NCBI RefSeq assembly: GCF_013112245.1
Contig: NZ_WVRN01000002.1
Coordinates: forward strand, 496,001 to 560,000
DNA length: 64,000 bases
Reading direction: 5' to 3'
Origin: Ruegeria sp. HKCCD4315
GTDB lineage: Bacteria; Pseudomonadota; Alphaproteobacteria; Rhodobacterales; Rhodobacteraceae
Shown here: in pieces, positions 37,760-46,278 of the stretch
How positions within the stretch are numbered: position 1 is the stretch's first letter
Layout of the letters: each line of letters begins with the position of its first letter
Translations under genes and position numbers: made by a program
The notes under the pieces: model-generated
Told to the model about the DNA's origin: nothing
The model's database searches: none
The model's input: the letters and a program-made list of their open reading frames with translations, nothing else

Positions 37760-40285
37760 CTATCCTTGATCAGAAAAACCATCATGCTCATCCAGGTCCA
37801 ACACCGCAGGGTCGATCATGCGTTTGCTGGCGCTCTTCTTGACAGAGTTCCGCATGGCTTTACTACGCCGGAGCAATCTCCGAAAACGTGCTTCGTCAAG
37901 CACAAGCAATGTAGAGGGTGCCAACACTCGCACGCTCACGCGACGGGGCCGTTTCATTAGCATGGCCAATTGCCCAAACATTTCGCCACGACCTAACCGC
38001 GTGGTGTGTCGGCCGAACTCTACTTCGACTGCTCCAGAAGCGATGAAAAACACACTCCGGGTCAATTCATCTTTGGAAAGGATCGTGTCACCCGCGTTGG
38101 CATAACGGGTACGAAGCGCTCTACTGAGTTTTCGCAATGAAGCTTTGTCGAGATCAGAGAATAGTGGAAACTGCCTGACCAGATCCCGCCCCTTTAGGGC
38201 GATGTCCAGTACCGGACGCCCTTCCGATAAAGCTCGTCGTGCAGCCACTTCCTGCATCAACACTGAATAGAGCTCTTCGCCTACCAGGCCGTCCTCGCGC
38301 ATGACTGCATATTCTCGCTCCTCCAATCGCAATGCCGTCCTTCGGATGAACCGCCGCTCCAGCTTTTCCGCGTAGCCTGGATATTGGAGCCGCAATCCTT
38401 CAAGCGCTGTCTCAACCGCCTCGGATCGGCGCTCCAACAGGTCGTCTAGCAGCTCCGCAACCCGGCGACCGTGGATCCGGCGTATGCGACCACGGACAAA
38501 CCCATCGAGATCCCGAAGGATCAGGCGTTGCATGAGCAGTCTTTCGAACCTGTCCGCTGTTATACGAGTGAGCGGAAACGAGATTCGTAGGCGGTTGTGC
38601 AGGAAAACGGCGATCCGAAAAGACTTGCCATAGACGACAGATCGATTGGATGCGCGCTGATAGCCTATCCGCCCACCGGTCCTTGCGCCTTCAATGAGCC
38701 GATCCGCGTCTGACAGAATTTTTTCGCTGAGAACGGATGACATGCTGCGCTCTCGCATTCGGGCCAAAACTGAATCCCGCTCTGCACCGGCCAACGCAAT
38801 AAGGCCAAGCGTGATCCGGTCGCGATCAAGGATCTCCGCGCTGTCCTCGGCGGCCTTTACAGCCTCGTCGAGGCGTTCGCTAAACTGTTTGGCTTCGTTT
38901 CTTACAATTTGGTGGGTCAGGTCGTAGTTTTCTGCGGTGCGGGATACATCCTCGCGGACCGATTGCAAGGCGACCGCGACCACCTGGCGCGACAATGCCG
39001 TATCAAGCGGAGTGAGTTCGTCGAGCCCTAGCTTTGTGATCACCGTTCGCAAAGTTGTCCCTTGGACAATCAGTGTAAACAGCGTAAAGCCAGTGGCCAA
39101 AATGCCGACCAGACGCTTTGTTTCGAGCGGTACTTGAGTGCTTTCGGTGACTGCTAGTGCCAATGCCAAAGTCACGGCGCCCCGCAGCCCACCCCAAAGC
39201 ATTGCGGTGCGATAGGGGCGTTCCACAACTGGCGACAGACCGATTGTCGTGAGCAAGGGCAACAAGCCGAACAGTACCGCCGCTCGCGCCAGTGTTGCGG
39301 CAAGAACCACCACTGCCAGCAGGCCAAAGTCAGACGGCTGCACCCCTTCCAAAAGCCTCGGTATCAACAATGCCGCAAGAATAAAGATCAGCGCTCCGGC
39401 CCAGTGCGCCAGGAGATCCCATACTTCTTGCAGATTTGTCCATGCGATCGGTGACAAACGACCGGGGCCGGTGAGGTTGAGCGTTAGTCCTGTAACCACC
39501 ACAGCGATAACACCCGAAGCCCCGACGCTTTGTTCCGCAACGATATAGGCGAGGTACGGTAGCGCGACAGAAATTGAAATTTGCGCCTTGTCCCAACGGT
39601 CTACGAAAGCCATCATCCAAATCGCCATACGAGCCATAAGCCAACCAGTTAGCGCTCCACCGGCGATCAACAGCGGAAACTGCCCCACGGCTTCACTTAG
39701 TGATGGATCAGGTCTCCCGAGCATCACAAAGCTCATGAATAGCCCGAAAAGAGCAATCGCGGCAGCATCGTTCAGGAGGCTTTCACCCTCGATTATTCGC
39801 GACAACCTGCGTGGTGCAGAGATAGACCTAAAAATGCTGACGACTGCCGAGGGATCAGTTGTCGAAACGATAGATCCAATCAACAGGCAGGCGACCAGCG
39901 GTAAAGCACTTACCCAACTGAGCGCATACCCAATAGAGAGGGTAGCCACAATCACCGCCACAACGGCCATCATCAGGATGGGCATCCAGTCATCCAGCAT
40001 CCTGCGTAGATTCATGCCGAGCGTCGCCTGGAAGAGCAACGTTGGCAGGAAAACATAGAGGAACACGTTGGAGCGGATCGGCAGATCAATTATTGCCTGC
40101 GCCCCCGGGTTCAGCGCATCAGTCAGGTCTGTGTTGAGAAAGAATGTCGCGCCAAGCCCGATCACTATCCCCAGGATGGCGAGAATAACGCTGAAGGGCA
40201 AACGCAATCGAGCGGCCAGTGGCTCCGCCACGCCGATTACAACAAAAAGGGCAGTAACGATGGTCGTAGTGACGACAATATCCAT
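37760..40285 (-). CDS. CPA1-type sodium/proton antiporter with C-terminal cyclic nucleotide-binding domain
   Basis: 841 aa. Residues 1-420 form about twelve helices with the CPA1 motifs GSIVSTTDPSAVVSIF (137-152) and EGESLLNDAAAIA (167-179), where Asp173 is the expected ion-binding residue. Residues 430-710 are a long cytoplasmic, Arg/Glu-rich helical region, and 715-815 form a CRP-like cyclic-nucleotide domain (FPLFSDLDKASLRKL ... GRGEMFGQLAML). This layout recalls SLC9C/SOS1-type antiporters whose C-terminus regulates transport. It ends with an acidic tail. Upstream there is no regulator; the gene is alone between two repeat-bearing gaps. Confidence 0.88.
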   Translation of the reverse strand: MDIVVTTTIVTALFVVIGVAEPLAARLRLPFSVILAILGIVIGLGATFFLNTDLTDALNPGAQAIIDLPIRSNVFLYVFLPTLLFQATLGMNLRRMLDDWMPILMMAVVAVIVATLSIGYALSWVSALPLVACLLIGSIVSTTDPSAVVSIFRSISAPRRLSRIIEGESLLNDAAAIALFGLFMSFVMLGRPDPSLSEAVGQFPLLIAGGALTGWLMARMAIWMMAFVDRWDKAQISISVALPYLAYIVAEQSVGASGVIAVVVTGLTLNLTGPGRLSPIAWTNLQEVWDLLAHWAGALIFILAALLIPRLLEGVQPSDFGLLAVVVLAATLARAAVLFGLLPLLTTIGLSPVVERPYRTAMLWGGLRGAVTLALALAVTESTQVPLETKRLVGILATGFTLFTLIVQGTTLRTVITKLGLDELTPLDTALSRQVVAVALQSVREDVSRTAENYDLTHQIVRNEAKQFSERLDEAVKAAEDSAEILDRDRITLGLIALAGAERDSVLARMRERSMSSVLSEKILSDADRLIEGARTGGRIGYQRASNRSVVYGKSFRIAVFLHNRLRISFPLTRITADRFERLLMQRLILRDLDGFVRGRIRRIHGRRVAELLDDLLERRSEAVETALEGLRLQYPGYAEKLERRFIRRTALRLEEREYAVMREDGLVGEELYSVLMQEVAARRALSEGRPVLDIALKGRDLVRQFPLFSDLDKASLRKLSRALRTRYANAGDTILSKDELTRSVFFIASGAVEVEFGRHTTRLGRGEMFGQLAMLMKRPRRVSVRVLAPSTLLVLDEARFRRLLRRSKAMRNSVKKSASKRMIDPAVLDLDEHDGFSDQG

Positions 40286-40771
40286 CAGTACGTATTATCT
40301 GAGAACTCGAACTAAGGGAATTCACCCTTCCAACAGGATCGGCCTTTTGGGATCAATGCTTTAGCTCACAAACAACCAGATTTTGTAGTTGCGACAAATG
40401 TTTGCAACGGCGGGCCGCTAATTGAAACTAGTCTGTGAGTGAACCGCTGAAATATGTTGACCAACGCGCTTTGCAAAGTCCGCTTCCTGTGCGTTGCTGT
40501 AACTAGGGCATCACGCAGCATCGGTCAAAGTGGGCTCGAAACAGCCATTCGCTACAGCTTGCATGAATGTCCGCTCTGCGGACATAGCTGCCGTCCACTT
40601 GGCACAAGGCAATAACCGCTCGCAGTCCACAGAGGGCACCAAGATTTACTGCGCTAAGCAGGTTCGCGCACAAAACGCAAAGCTAGCCTCAAGCAATTTC
40701 TTTGAAATCACAATTGATTTTGCCGCGAATGGCTCGGCAAAAACGCAAAAGATCCAGTGTCAAATTTTGAT
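40286..40771. other. Intergenic region with fold-back repeat copy E
   Basis: 486 bp between the antiporter start and the end of the EPS operon. Apart from the repeat at 40530-40632 there is no supported gene; frames in it have no coding character or start signal. Confidence 0.55.
40530..40632 (+). repeat. Fold-back intergenic element, copy E
   Basis: GTGGGCTCGAAACAGCCATTCGCT on the left and TGTCCGCTCTGCGGACA in the centre; the latter is a perfect 7-bp hairpin with a TCT loop. The right end (GCAGTCCACAGA) is a diverged form of the AGTCAGCCCA arm seen in copy D. Confidence 0.65.
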
Positions 40772-41683
40772 TCAGCTGCTTTTCTCAATAGTGTTGGAAA
40801 GCAGAAAATTATTGATCGCAAGTCGCCAATCATAAGGGTCAAGGTTGCAGAATGAAACTCTCGTATCTCCTTCACGGTCTTGTAACCCATCGACTTTACT
40901 GGCGATCACATTGCGCTTCGCGGCAAGCGCTTCGTCCAGCACAAGTCCGTAAGCCTCCCAACGCGACGGAATCGCAACGATATCGATGGCTTGATAGGCC
41001 TCTGCAGGGTCCTCGGCGTGGCCCCGAAATTCTATGCGCGGGTCACCCTCTGCCAGTTTCTCAAGGTATAAACGCTGACTGCCTTCGCCAAAGATCAACA
41101 AACGCGCGCCCGGCGTTCGGGTTAACCGAAAGCCTTGGATCAGGATGTCGAAGCCTTTCTGCTGCTCGAGCCGCCCGATGGCACCAATTGTGGTCTTTGA
41201 CTTGGGAGGCATTGTGTTGCGCGACAACTGCTCAAGATCAACGGTCGGAGGAATGACGGTCAGCTTTTCCGAGGCGGCCAGGCGTCTTTCCTTCATCCAG
41301 CCCGACTGCGAATGGCTGACCGCGACCACCTGATCGAAGAAGGAATAGATCACCCTCAGCATTGCAAAGAACCGACGTTTGTGCGGGACATTCAGAGTGG
41401 TGAATGCCCGGGTGTAACTGTGTTCGACATGGACCAGTCGAGTGTCCAGATGCATTGCGCGAAGCGCCGAGAACGCGGGTAAGCTTCTCCAGCTTGGTAC
41501 GACGTGGGACACGATGACATCCGCATTCAGTTTTCCCCAAGAAAATGCAGTCCGTTTGACCTTCAACACCTTTTGATCGACCGTTTCGGACAGATCTGAT
41601 TGCACCAAAAGATGGTCGAGCATCCGCATCACGCCGCCCGCTGTCGTGTCGTCCACCAGGTGGAGTATCTTTTTCTGTTCCAT
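40772..41683 (-). CDS. Glycosyltransferase family 4-like
   Basis: 303-aa GT-B glycosyltransferase. LHLVDDTTAGGVMRML at the N-terminus is a typical acceptor-side glycine loop, GAIGRLEQQKGFDILI the start of the donor domain, and EAYGLVLDEA the E-x7-E nucleotide-sugar motif. It is shorter than most GT4 enzymes (350-400 aa), mainly in the N-terminal domain. Fourth and last gene of the minus-strand operon flippase-GT2-GT2-GT4; 13 nt separate it from the gene before. Likely adds a sugar to the EPS repeat unit at the cytoplasmic face. Confidence 0.86.
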   Translation of the reverse strand: MEQKKILHLVDDTTAGGVMRMLDHLLVQSDLSETVDQKVLKVKRTAFSWGKLNADVIVSHVVPSWRSLPAFSALRAMHLDTRLVHVEHSYTRAFTTLNVPHKRRFFAMLRVIYSFFDQVVAVSHSQSGWMKERRLAASEKLTVIPPTVDLEQLSRNTMPPKSKTTIGAIGRLEQQKGFDILIQGFRLTRTPGARLLIFGEGSQRLYLEKLAEGDPRIEFRGHAEDPAEAYQAIDIVAIPSRWEAYGLVLDEALAAKRNVIASKVDGLQDREGDTRVSFCNLDPYDWRLAINNFLLSNTIEKSS

Positions 41684-41696
41684 GATGACGCCTCTC

Positions 41697-42683
41697 TCAG
41701 ATCGATTGCAGTTTGGATTTCATTTGTCCAAGCCGGGTGATCGGGCCGGGTCCAAACGTTTTCAACACAAGGGCTGCGGCGAAAGTGCTGAACGTTTTCA
41801 TAGGTTCCTCAAACACCGGGCGGAGGCTTTCCTGGACGCTGCATGCAAACAACTCCCAAGCTTTGTCCCGATCGAGGTTGGTGATAGCCCGCCGCGCCAG
41901 ATAGCGCAGCTGATAAGCACGGGACGCGGGTTCGTGCTGGGCAAAGAATTCAGGGTTCAGCGGGCGCAGCTTCGCGACCATCCTCTCCCACGCCTCTAAC
42001 TGGCGATCTAAAGCCGCCGAAAGCCCGCCTGCATTGATCCGGTAGTGGGTCAGCAGCCCCGGAACACCTTCGATCTGCCAATCGGTCTTCAACATCAGCC
42101 GCATCCAGCATTCGATATCTTCTGACTGCCGGAAGGTCTCATCGAAGACCCAATCCCGCTCGGTTTCAAAGCTCGGGCGGTAGGCCAAAGCCTCCAGCAC
42201 TGTCTTTCGAATAACGGCCGCCGATCCGTTGCCGATCGGGTTGCGGTTCAGAACATGTGCTGCGGTCACATTCTTCAGGCGGGGTGCTTGTTTGATCCCC
42301 ATCATGCACCCCGCTTCGTCGATCAAGGCACTGCCGGAGTAACTAACCCCCACATCCGGTTCGGCCTTGAGATGGTGAACATGAGCCGCCAGCTTCTCGG
42401 GCATCCACAGATCGTCGGCGTCGCAAAAGCCGACTAATTTCCCCCGCGCGGCAGCGATGCCAGTATTTCTTGCCCCCGCCAGCCCACGATTGGCTTGCCC
42501 GACAAGTCGTACGCGTGTGTCGCCTTGGTGCGCGCGAGCAATCTCGGAGGTCGCGTCCTGCGATCCATCGTCAACGATGATGATTTCGAAATCGTCATAG
42601 GTTTGCGCCTGCAGTGAGGCGAGCGTTTCGGCCAAGGTTGCTGCGGCATTGTAGGCGGGTACGACGATGGATGCTGTGGGCAT
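41697..42683 (-). CDS. Glycosyltransferase family 2 (a)
   Basis: 328-aa GT-A enzyme. SIVVPAYNAAATLAETL and IIIVDDGSQDAT form the nucleotide-binding start; FCDADDLWMPEKL carries the DxD-like metal site. The C-terminus has YQLRYLARRAITNLDRDKAW, which also occurs in related form in the next GT2 gene, so the two are probably tandem paralogues. Lies 20 nt downstream of that gene on the same strand. Confidence 0.88.
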   Translation of the reverse strand: MPTASIVVPAYNAAATLAETLASLQAQTYDDFEIIIVDDGSQDATSEIARAHQGDTRVRLVGQANRGLAGARNTGIAAARGKLVGFCDADDLWMPEKLAAHVHHLKAEPDVGVSYSGSALIDEAGCMMGIKQAPRLKNVTAAHVLNRNPIGNGSAAVIRKTVLEALAYRPSFETERDWVFDETFRQSEDIECWMRLMLKTDWQIEGVPGLLTHYRINAGGLSAALDRQLEAWERMVAKLRPLNPEFFAQHEPASRAYQLRYLARRAITNLDRDKAWELFACSVQESLRPVFEEPMKTFSTFAAALVLKTFGPGPITRLGQMKSKLQSI

Positions 42684-42703
42684 GGTGATCTCCTTCAGAA
42701 TTC

Positions 42704-43618
42704 TTAAGAAAACAACGCGCTTTTGATTGCTTGCGGTAGGATCGGGGCCAGCGTGGCCCCTGCGGCGGTGGGCAGACCTCGGCGTAGGGGCAGCAGGAAA
42801 CTGCGCGTATGCAGGCTCAAGCCTTTGCGTGTGTAAGACAGCGCCTGACCCTGATGCCCTAACCGCAGCGCCCGGCGTGCGAGATAGCGCAGGTAGACGG
42901 CCTCGGACGATCGGGACGGGAACACGCCATATGATGCGGCTGTTTTGACCGCGTAGGCCCGCCCAGCGCGCATTGCGTGCAAGTCCGACGACAAGCCCCT
43001 GACGCTGGTGCGATACCAGACCTGAAACTGATCGACCCCTTTGATGGTGAACCCTTCGCCTGCGAGGCGGATCAGCAGTTCCAAGTCTTCGTTATGCACG
43101 GTTCTCGTGTCCAACCCGCCGACGGCGTTGAAGACCTCACGGCGGATCGAAAGATTGGACATGGTGCAGACCGGGTTCTCAGCCAACAGCTCCGGAATGG
43201 CCAGGGGTGCGTTAGGAACGGTCGAGCATGTCTGAGAATCTCCGGGTTGATGGGCGAAGAACCGGATCTGCCCAAAGACCGCATCCGTCGAGGCGGGTTG
43301 GAAGGCTTCGTCTAGCTGCGCCAGCTTATCCTTGTGCCACAGATCGTCCGCATCACAAAACGCCAGTATGTCCCCTTTGGCCAGCTCGGCCCCATAGTTG
43401 CGGGCGGCACTTGGGCCATCCAAGGGGCTGCTCGCGACCCGGATACGTTGGTCTTGCGCGATGTGATCCAGCACGACGGACAGGCACGCGTTTGAGGGAC
43501 GGTCGCCGACGCAGATCGCCTCCCATTCTGTGAAGCTTTGTGCGCGAATGCTGCTCAGCGTGTCGGCAATTGTATCCACATCGGCGTGAAACGGCACAAT
43601 GATGGTAAAGCGGGTCAT
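42704..43618 (-). CDS. Glycosyltransferase family 2 (b)
   Basis: 304-aa GT-A enzyme. The frame is open far upstream, but ATG 43618 gives MTRFTIIVPFHADVDTIAD and overlaps the flippase stop as ATGA, so it is the start. FCDADDLWHKDKL is the metal site. The C-terminal VYLRYLARRALRLGHQGQA resembles the tail of the neighbouring GT2, supporting a tandem duplication with later divergence in specificity. Confidence 0.88.
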   Translation of the reverse strand: MTRFTIIVPFHADVDTIADTLSSIRAQSFTEWEAICVGDRPSNACLSVVLDHIAQDQRIRVASSPLDGPSAARNYGAELAKGDILAFCDADDLWHKDKLAQLDEAFQPASTDAVFGQIRFFAHQPGDSQTCSTVPNAPLAIPELLAENPVCTMSNLSIRREVFNAVGGLDTRTVHNEDLELLIRLAGEGFTIKGVDQFQVWYRTSVRGLSSDLHAMRAGRAYAVKTAASYGVFPSRSSEAVYLRYLARRALRLGHQGQALSYTRKGLSLHTRSFLLPLRRGLPTAAGATLAPILPQAIKSALFS

Positions 43619-44853
43619 TGGAAGCCGAACCTTTCTGTTGTTTTGTGATCCCGAGGCAGCAGCACCCAAGATGCCGTTAGCATCAGGACAGCACTGGTCA
43701 GCAGGTATCCGATCGCCACTGGCATAAGCCCGAATGGGGCCATGATCGCGGTGTTGAGGATCAGTGCGAAAGCCAAGACCGCGCTGACCCGCAACTCGGT
43801 AATCGCGCGGTTTTCGGACCGCAGCCAACCGGCCATGGCCGACCAGATGACGCTTGGCAATGCGGCAAGGCACAAGATCGAGACCACCGGCGAAATCTGC
43901 TGCCACTCGGCCCCCAGCAGCAGCGGCACAAAGACCGGCGCAAGCGCAGCTTGCAGTAAAACCAGCGGGCTCAGCACCAGGAGGGACGTGCCGAGCCCTT
44001 GATGCAGCGCCTTGGTTTTGTTTGGGGCTGCGCAAAGATGTGGGAAAAGAACAACTGAAAAGGCCTGCGTGAACGATGTCGCCAAGCCGAGCCCAGCGTT
44101 GAACGCCATGAAGTAGATGCCAAGGCTCTCAGCCCCCAGCATCGCGCCGACGACAAGCTTGTCGGCCTGCAGGCGCAGAACTTTGACGATCTCGACCCCC
44201 AGAACGGCCCAACCGAAGCCAACAAAGGGGCGAAGGGCGGCAAACCCTTGTTTGGTGTCAGATGTCCAGGGACGCAGGCGGCGCATCAGGACCAACCAGA
44301 TCGGAGCAGCCAGCAATCGGGGCAGCACCAAGGCCAGCGGAGAGGCCCAGAGCAGCGCCAGTAGCGCCGCCATGACATTCGCTCCAACCACCTGCCCTCC
44401 GGCAATGGCGGCGGTCTGTTGCAGCTTGCCCTCACGCATCGCAAGCGCGGCCTGTACCAGACCGGCAGGCATGAACAGGTACTCTCCGGCCAGAATGGCA
44501 AGAAGCAGCGCCAACGTCTCGTGCCCCATCGCGTAGAGAAACGCAGCGATAGCCAGTTGCAGCACAAACAGCGCCCCGCACCAGACCCAGAAAATACGAT
44601 GCGCGGTGTTGCAGCGCTGTTGCAGCTCGGCCTGCGGGGCTAGGATAATCCTCTGCCCCACGCCGTTCTCGGTCAGCGCCTTTAAGATATCCCCGGCCGC
44701 TAGTGCAGCAGCAGCCAGACCGATCGCCTCGGGGCTGAGGTTGCGGGCCACGACGACAACGACCACAAGACGCGACGCCTTTGCAACCACTTCGGACGCA
44801 GCATAGGCCAGCAGATGCCGCAAGAAACTGGTATGTGCCAATCGCTGAGTCAT
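43615..44853 (-). CDS. Polysaccharide flippase (Wzx/PST family)
   Basis: 412-aa membrane protein of the oligosaccharide flippase family, about 12-14 helices: FLRHLLAYAASEVVAKASRLVVV at the N-terminus, then VGFGWAVLGVEIVKVLRLQADKLVVG and GLGLATSFTQAFSVVLFPHL. ATG 44853 is preferred to the in-frame ATG at 44943 because the family N-terminus starts here. First gene of a four-gene operon; divergent from the Wza-type gene, with a palindromic operator-like site 103-118 bp upstream of this start. Its job is probably to move the lipid-linked EPS unit across the inner membrane. Confidence 0.83.
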   Translation of the reverse strand: MTQRLAHTSFLRHLLAYAASEVVAKASRLVVVVVVARNLSPEAIGLAAAALAAGDILKALTENGVGQRIILAPQAELQQRCNTAHRIFWVWCGALFVLQLAIAAFLYAMGHETLALLLAILAGEYLFMPAGLVQAALAMREGKLQQTAAIAGGQVVGANVMAALLALLWASPLALVLPRLLAAPIWLVLMRRLRPWTSDTKQGFAALRPFVGFGWAVLGVEIVKVLRLQADKLVVGAMLGAESLGIYFMAFNAGLGLATSFTQAFSVVLFPHLCAAPNKTKALHQGLGTSLLVLSPLVLLQAALAPVFVPLLLGAEWQQISPVVSILCLAALPSVIWSAMAGWLRSENRAITELRVSAVLAFALILNTAIMAPFGLMPVAIGYLLTSAVLMLTASWVLLPRDHKTTERFGFQ

Positions 44854-44955
44854 GTCGCCAAATGTCCAAAACAGTGTCGGGATCAGTTCTAATTGGTGGC
44901 GGCATCCCTGTCCCAGACGCGGGAGGACAGCTGGGCGGACCATCGGGCGAGCGAC

Positions 44956-44971
44956 CTATCCGAATGGGATA
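44956..44971. promoter_or_regulatory. CTATCC-GAATG-GGATA operator-like site 1
   Basis: CTATCCGAATGGGATA lies between the divergent flippase and Wza-type genes. Compared with sites 2-4 it has one extra base between the TATCC and GGATA arms. The position, about 77 bp before the export gene ATG, could serve both directions. Confidence 0.6.
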
Positions 44972-45047
44972 AACGGCAATCCCGATGCCGGTCTGACGCA
45001 CATCAAGACACTGCTGTAGCTGTGGACGCAGTTCAGGAGAGTTCAAA

Positions 45048-46277
45048 ATGACACGACATTTCAAAGTTTTGGTTTTAGGGGCCGTCAGCGCGATTGCTCT
45101 ATCGGGTTGCAGCAGCATGAAGACCCCGCGCAACATCGAACCCGTCGCAAAAGGCGAAAGCTATCAGGCCCAGTACCGTGCCCCATCACGGCGCCGGGCA
45201 ATTGCGCCCTTGCTGCAAGCGGAACACTTGAACGGGCGCGCCTGTATGCCTCCGACCGGGGATCAGGGCACAGACGCCTTTGCCAAATGGTCTAAACCCG
45301 CGCTTAGCCCTTTGCTGGGCGAGAAACTTTCGCGCAATGATATGGTGCAGATCACCATCGACGGGGATGAGCTTCTCAGCGACACCTATGTTGTGTCCCG
45401 CGATGGCGACCTGAAGCTGCCGTACCTGCCGCCGGTGCGCGCGCAGGGCAGAACGACCGAGCAGGTCGAGCGGGACGTGGCCCGGGTTCTGGTAGCCGCA
45501 CAGTTCTACGACAGTACCCCGCGCGTCACGGCGCGCATCAGCGATTTCGCCTCGGTCACTGTCGGCGTGAAAGGCGCGGTGTTTGAACCCCATTCGGTCG
45601 AGATCGGAGGCATCCCCGGCGACGCACTGGATCGAGGGCGTCAGGGCGTGCTGGGTGCCTCGACCGAGGCGCGCAACCTCTCGGTCGCCATTCGCGCTTC
45701 CGGAGGTGTGCGCCCGGATGCGGATCTATCAGCAGTTGAGCTGCACCGGCAGGGCACGATCTACCGGATGGACCTGCGCGGGGTGTTCGAAGGCTCGGAT
45801 CCGACCGACATCATGCTGCTGACCGGGGATCAGATCGTGATCAACAGCCGAGGGTGTTTCCAGGATGATTTGATGCGTCCCAGCCCGATCAGCCCGCCCG
45901 GCGTAACGCTTTATATGTCCAACCTCACGCAACCTGCCACCGGCAACGCAGAGTCGGCCATTGGAAGAGACGTGCGTGAGGTACCCTATGGCACGCGCTA
46001 CCTGCAGGCCGTAGTCGATACCAATTGCGTCGGTGGGGCCAAGACCACCAATGCCAATCGCAGCGCGGTCCTGTTCACCCGCAACCCGATGACCGGGAAC
46101 TCGATCGTTATTGAACGCAATATCGAAAAGCTGCTGCGACGTGGGGATCGCGATGACTATGACCCCTATGTTCTGCCAGGAGATGCGATTGCGTGCTACG
46201 ACAGTAAGGTTACCGGCCTGACCGAGGTCGCCCGCGCGGTTGGCATCGTCGGCGCAGCGGCGCTGCTGGCGCCCTAA
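45048..46277 (+). CDS. Wza-type polysaccharide export lipoprotein
   Basis: 409-aa outer-membrane auxiliary (OPX) protein. Lipoprotein signal MTRHFKVLVLGAVSAIALSGC puts the lipid on Cys21. The polysaccharide export domain appears as VQITIDGDELLSDTYVVSRDGDLKLPYLPPVRAQGRT split over residues 100-140 and is followed by SLBB-like stretches (VGVKGAVFEPHSVEIG; LLTGDQIVINSRG). A hydrophobic end (ARAVGIVGAAALLAP) may be the membrane-inserting helix. A GGAG Shine-Dalgarno precedes the ATG. It probably forms the outer-membrane exit channel for the EPS. Confidence 0.88.
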   Translation: MTRHFKVLVLGAVSAIALSGCSSMKTPRNIEPVAKGESYQAQYRAPSRRRAIAPLLQAEHLNGRACMPPTGDQGTDAFAKWSKPALSPLLGEKLSRNDMVQITIDGDELLSDTYVVSRDGDLKLPYLPPVRAQGRTTEQVERDVARVLVAAQFYDSTPRVTARISDFASVTVGVKGAVFEPHSVEIGGIPGDALDRGRQGVLGASTEARNLSVAIRASGGVRPDADLSAVELHRQGTIYRMDLRGVFEGSDPTDIMLLTGDQIVINSRGCFQDDLMRPSPISPPGVTLYMSNLTQPATGNAESAIGRDVREVPYGTRYLQAVVDTNCVGGAKTTNANRSAVLFTRNPMTGNSIVIERNIEKLLRRGDRDDYDPYVLPGDAIACYDSKVTGLTEVARAVGIVGAAALLAP

Positions 46278-46278
46278 G

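Noticed and set aside
40530..40835. 101-codon plus-strand frame
   Set aside because: Runs across fold-back repeat copy E and the end of the GT4 gene; no coding character.
42704..44035. GT2 gene starting at 44035
   Set aside because: The extra N-terminal 139 residues are a shadow of the flippase gene; ATG 43618 overlaps the flippase stop and begins the GT2 fold.
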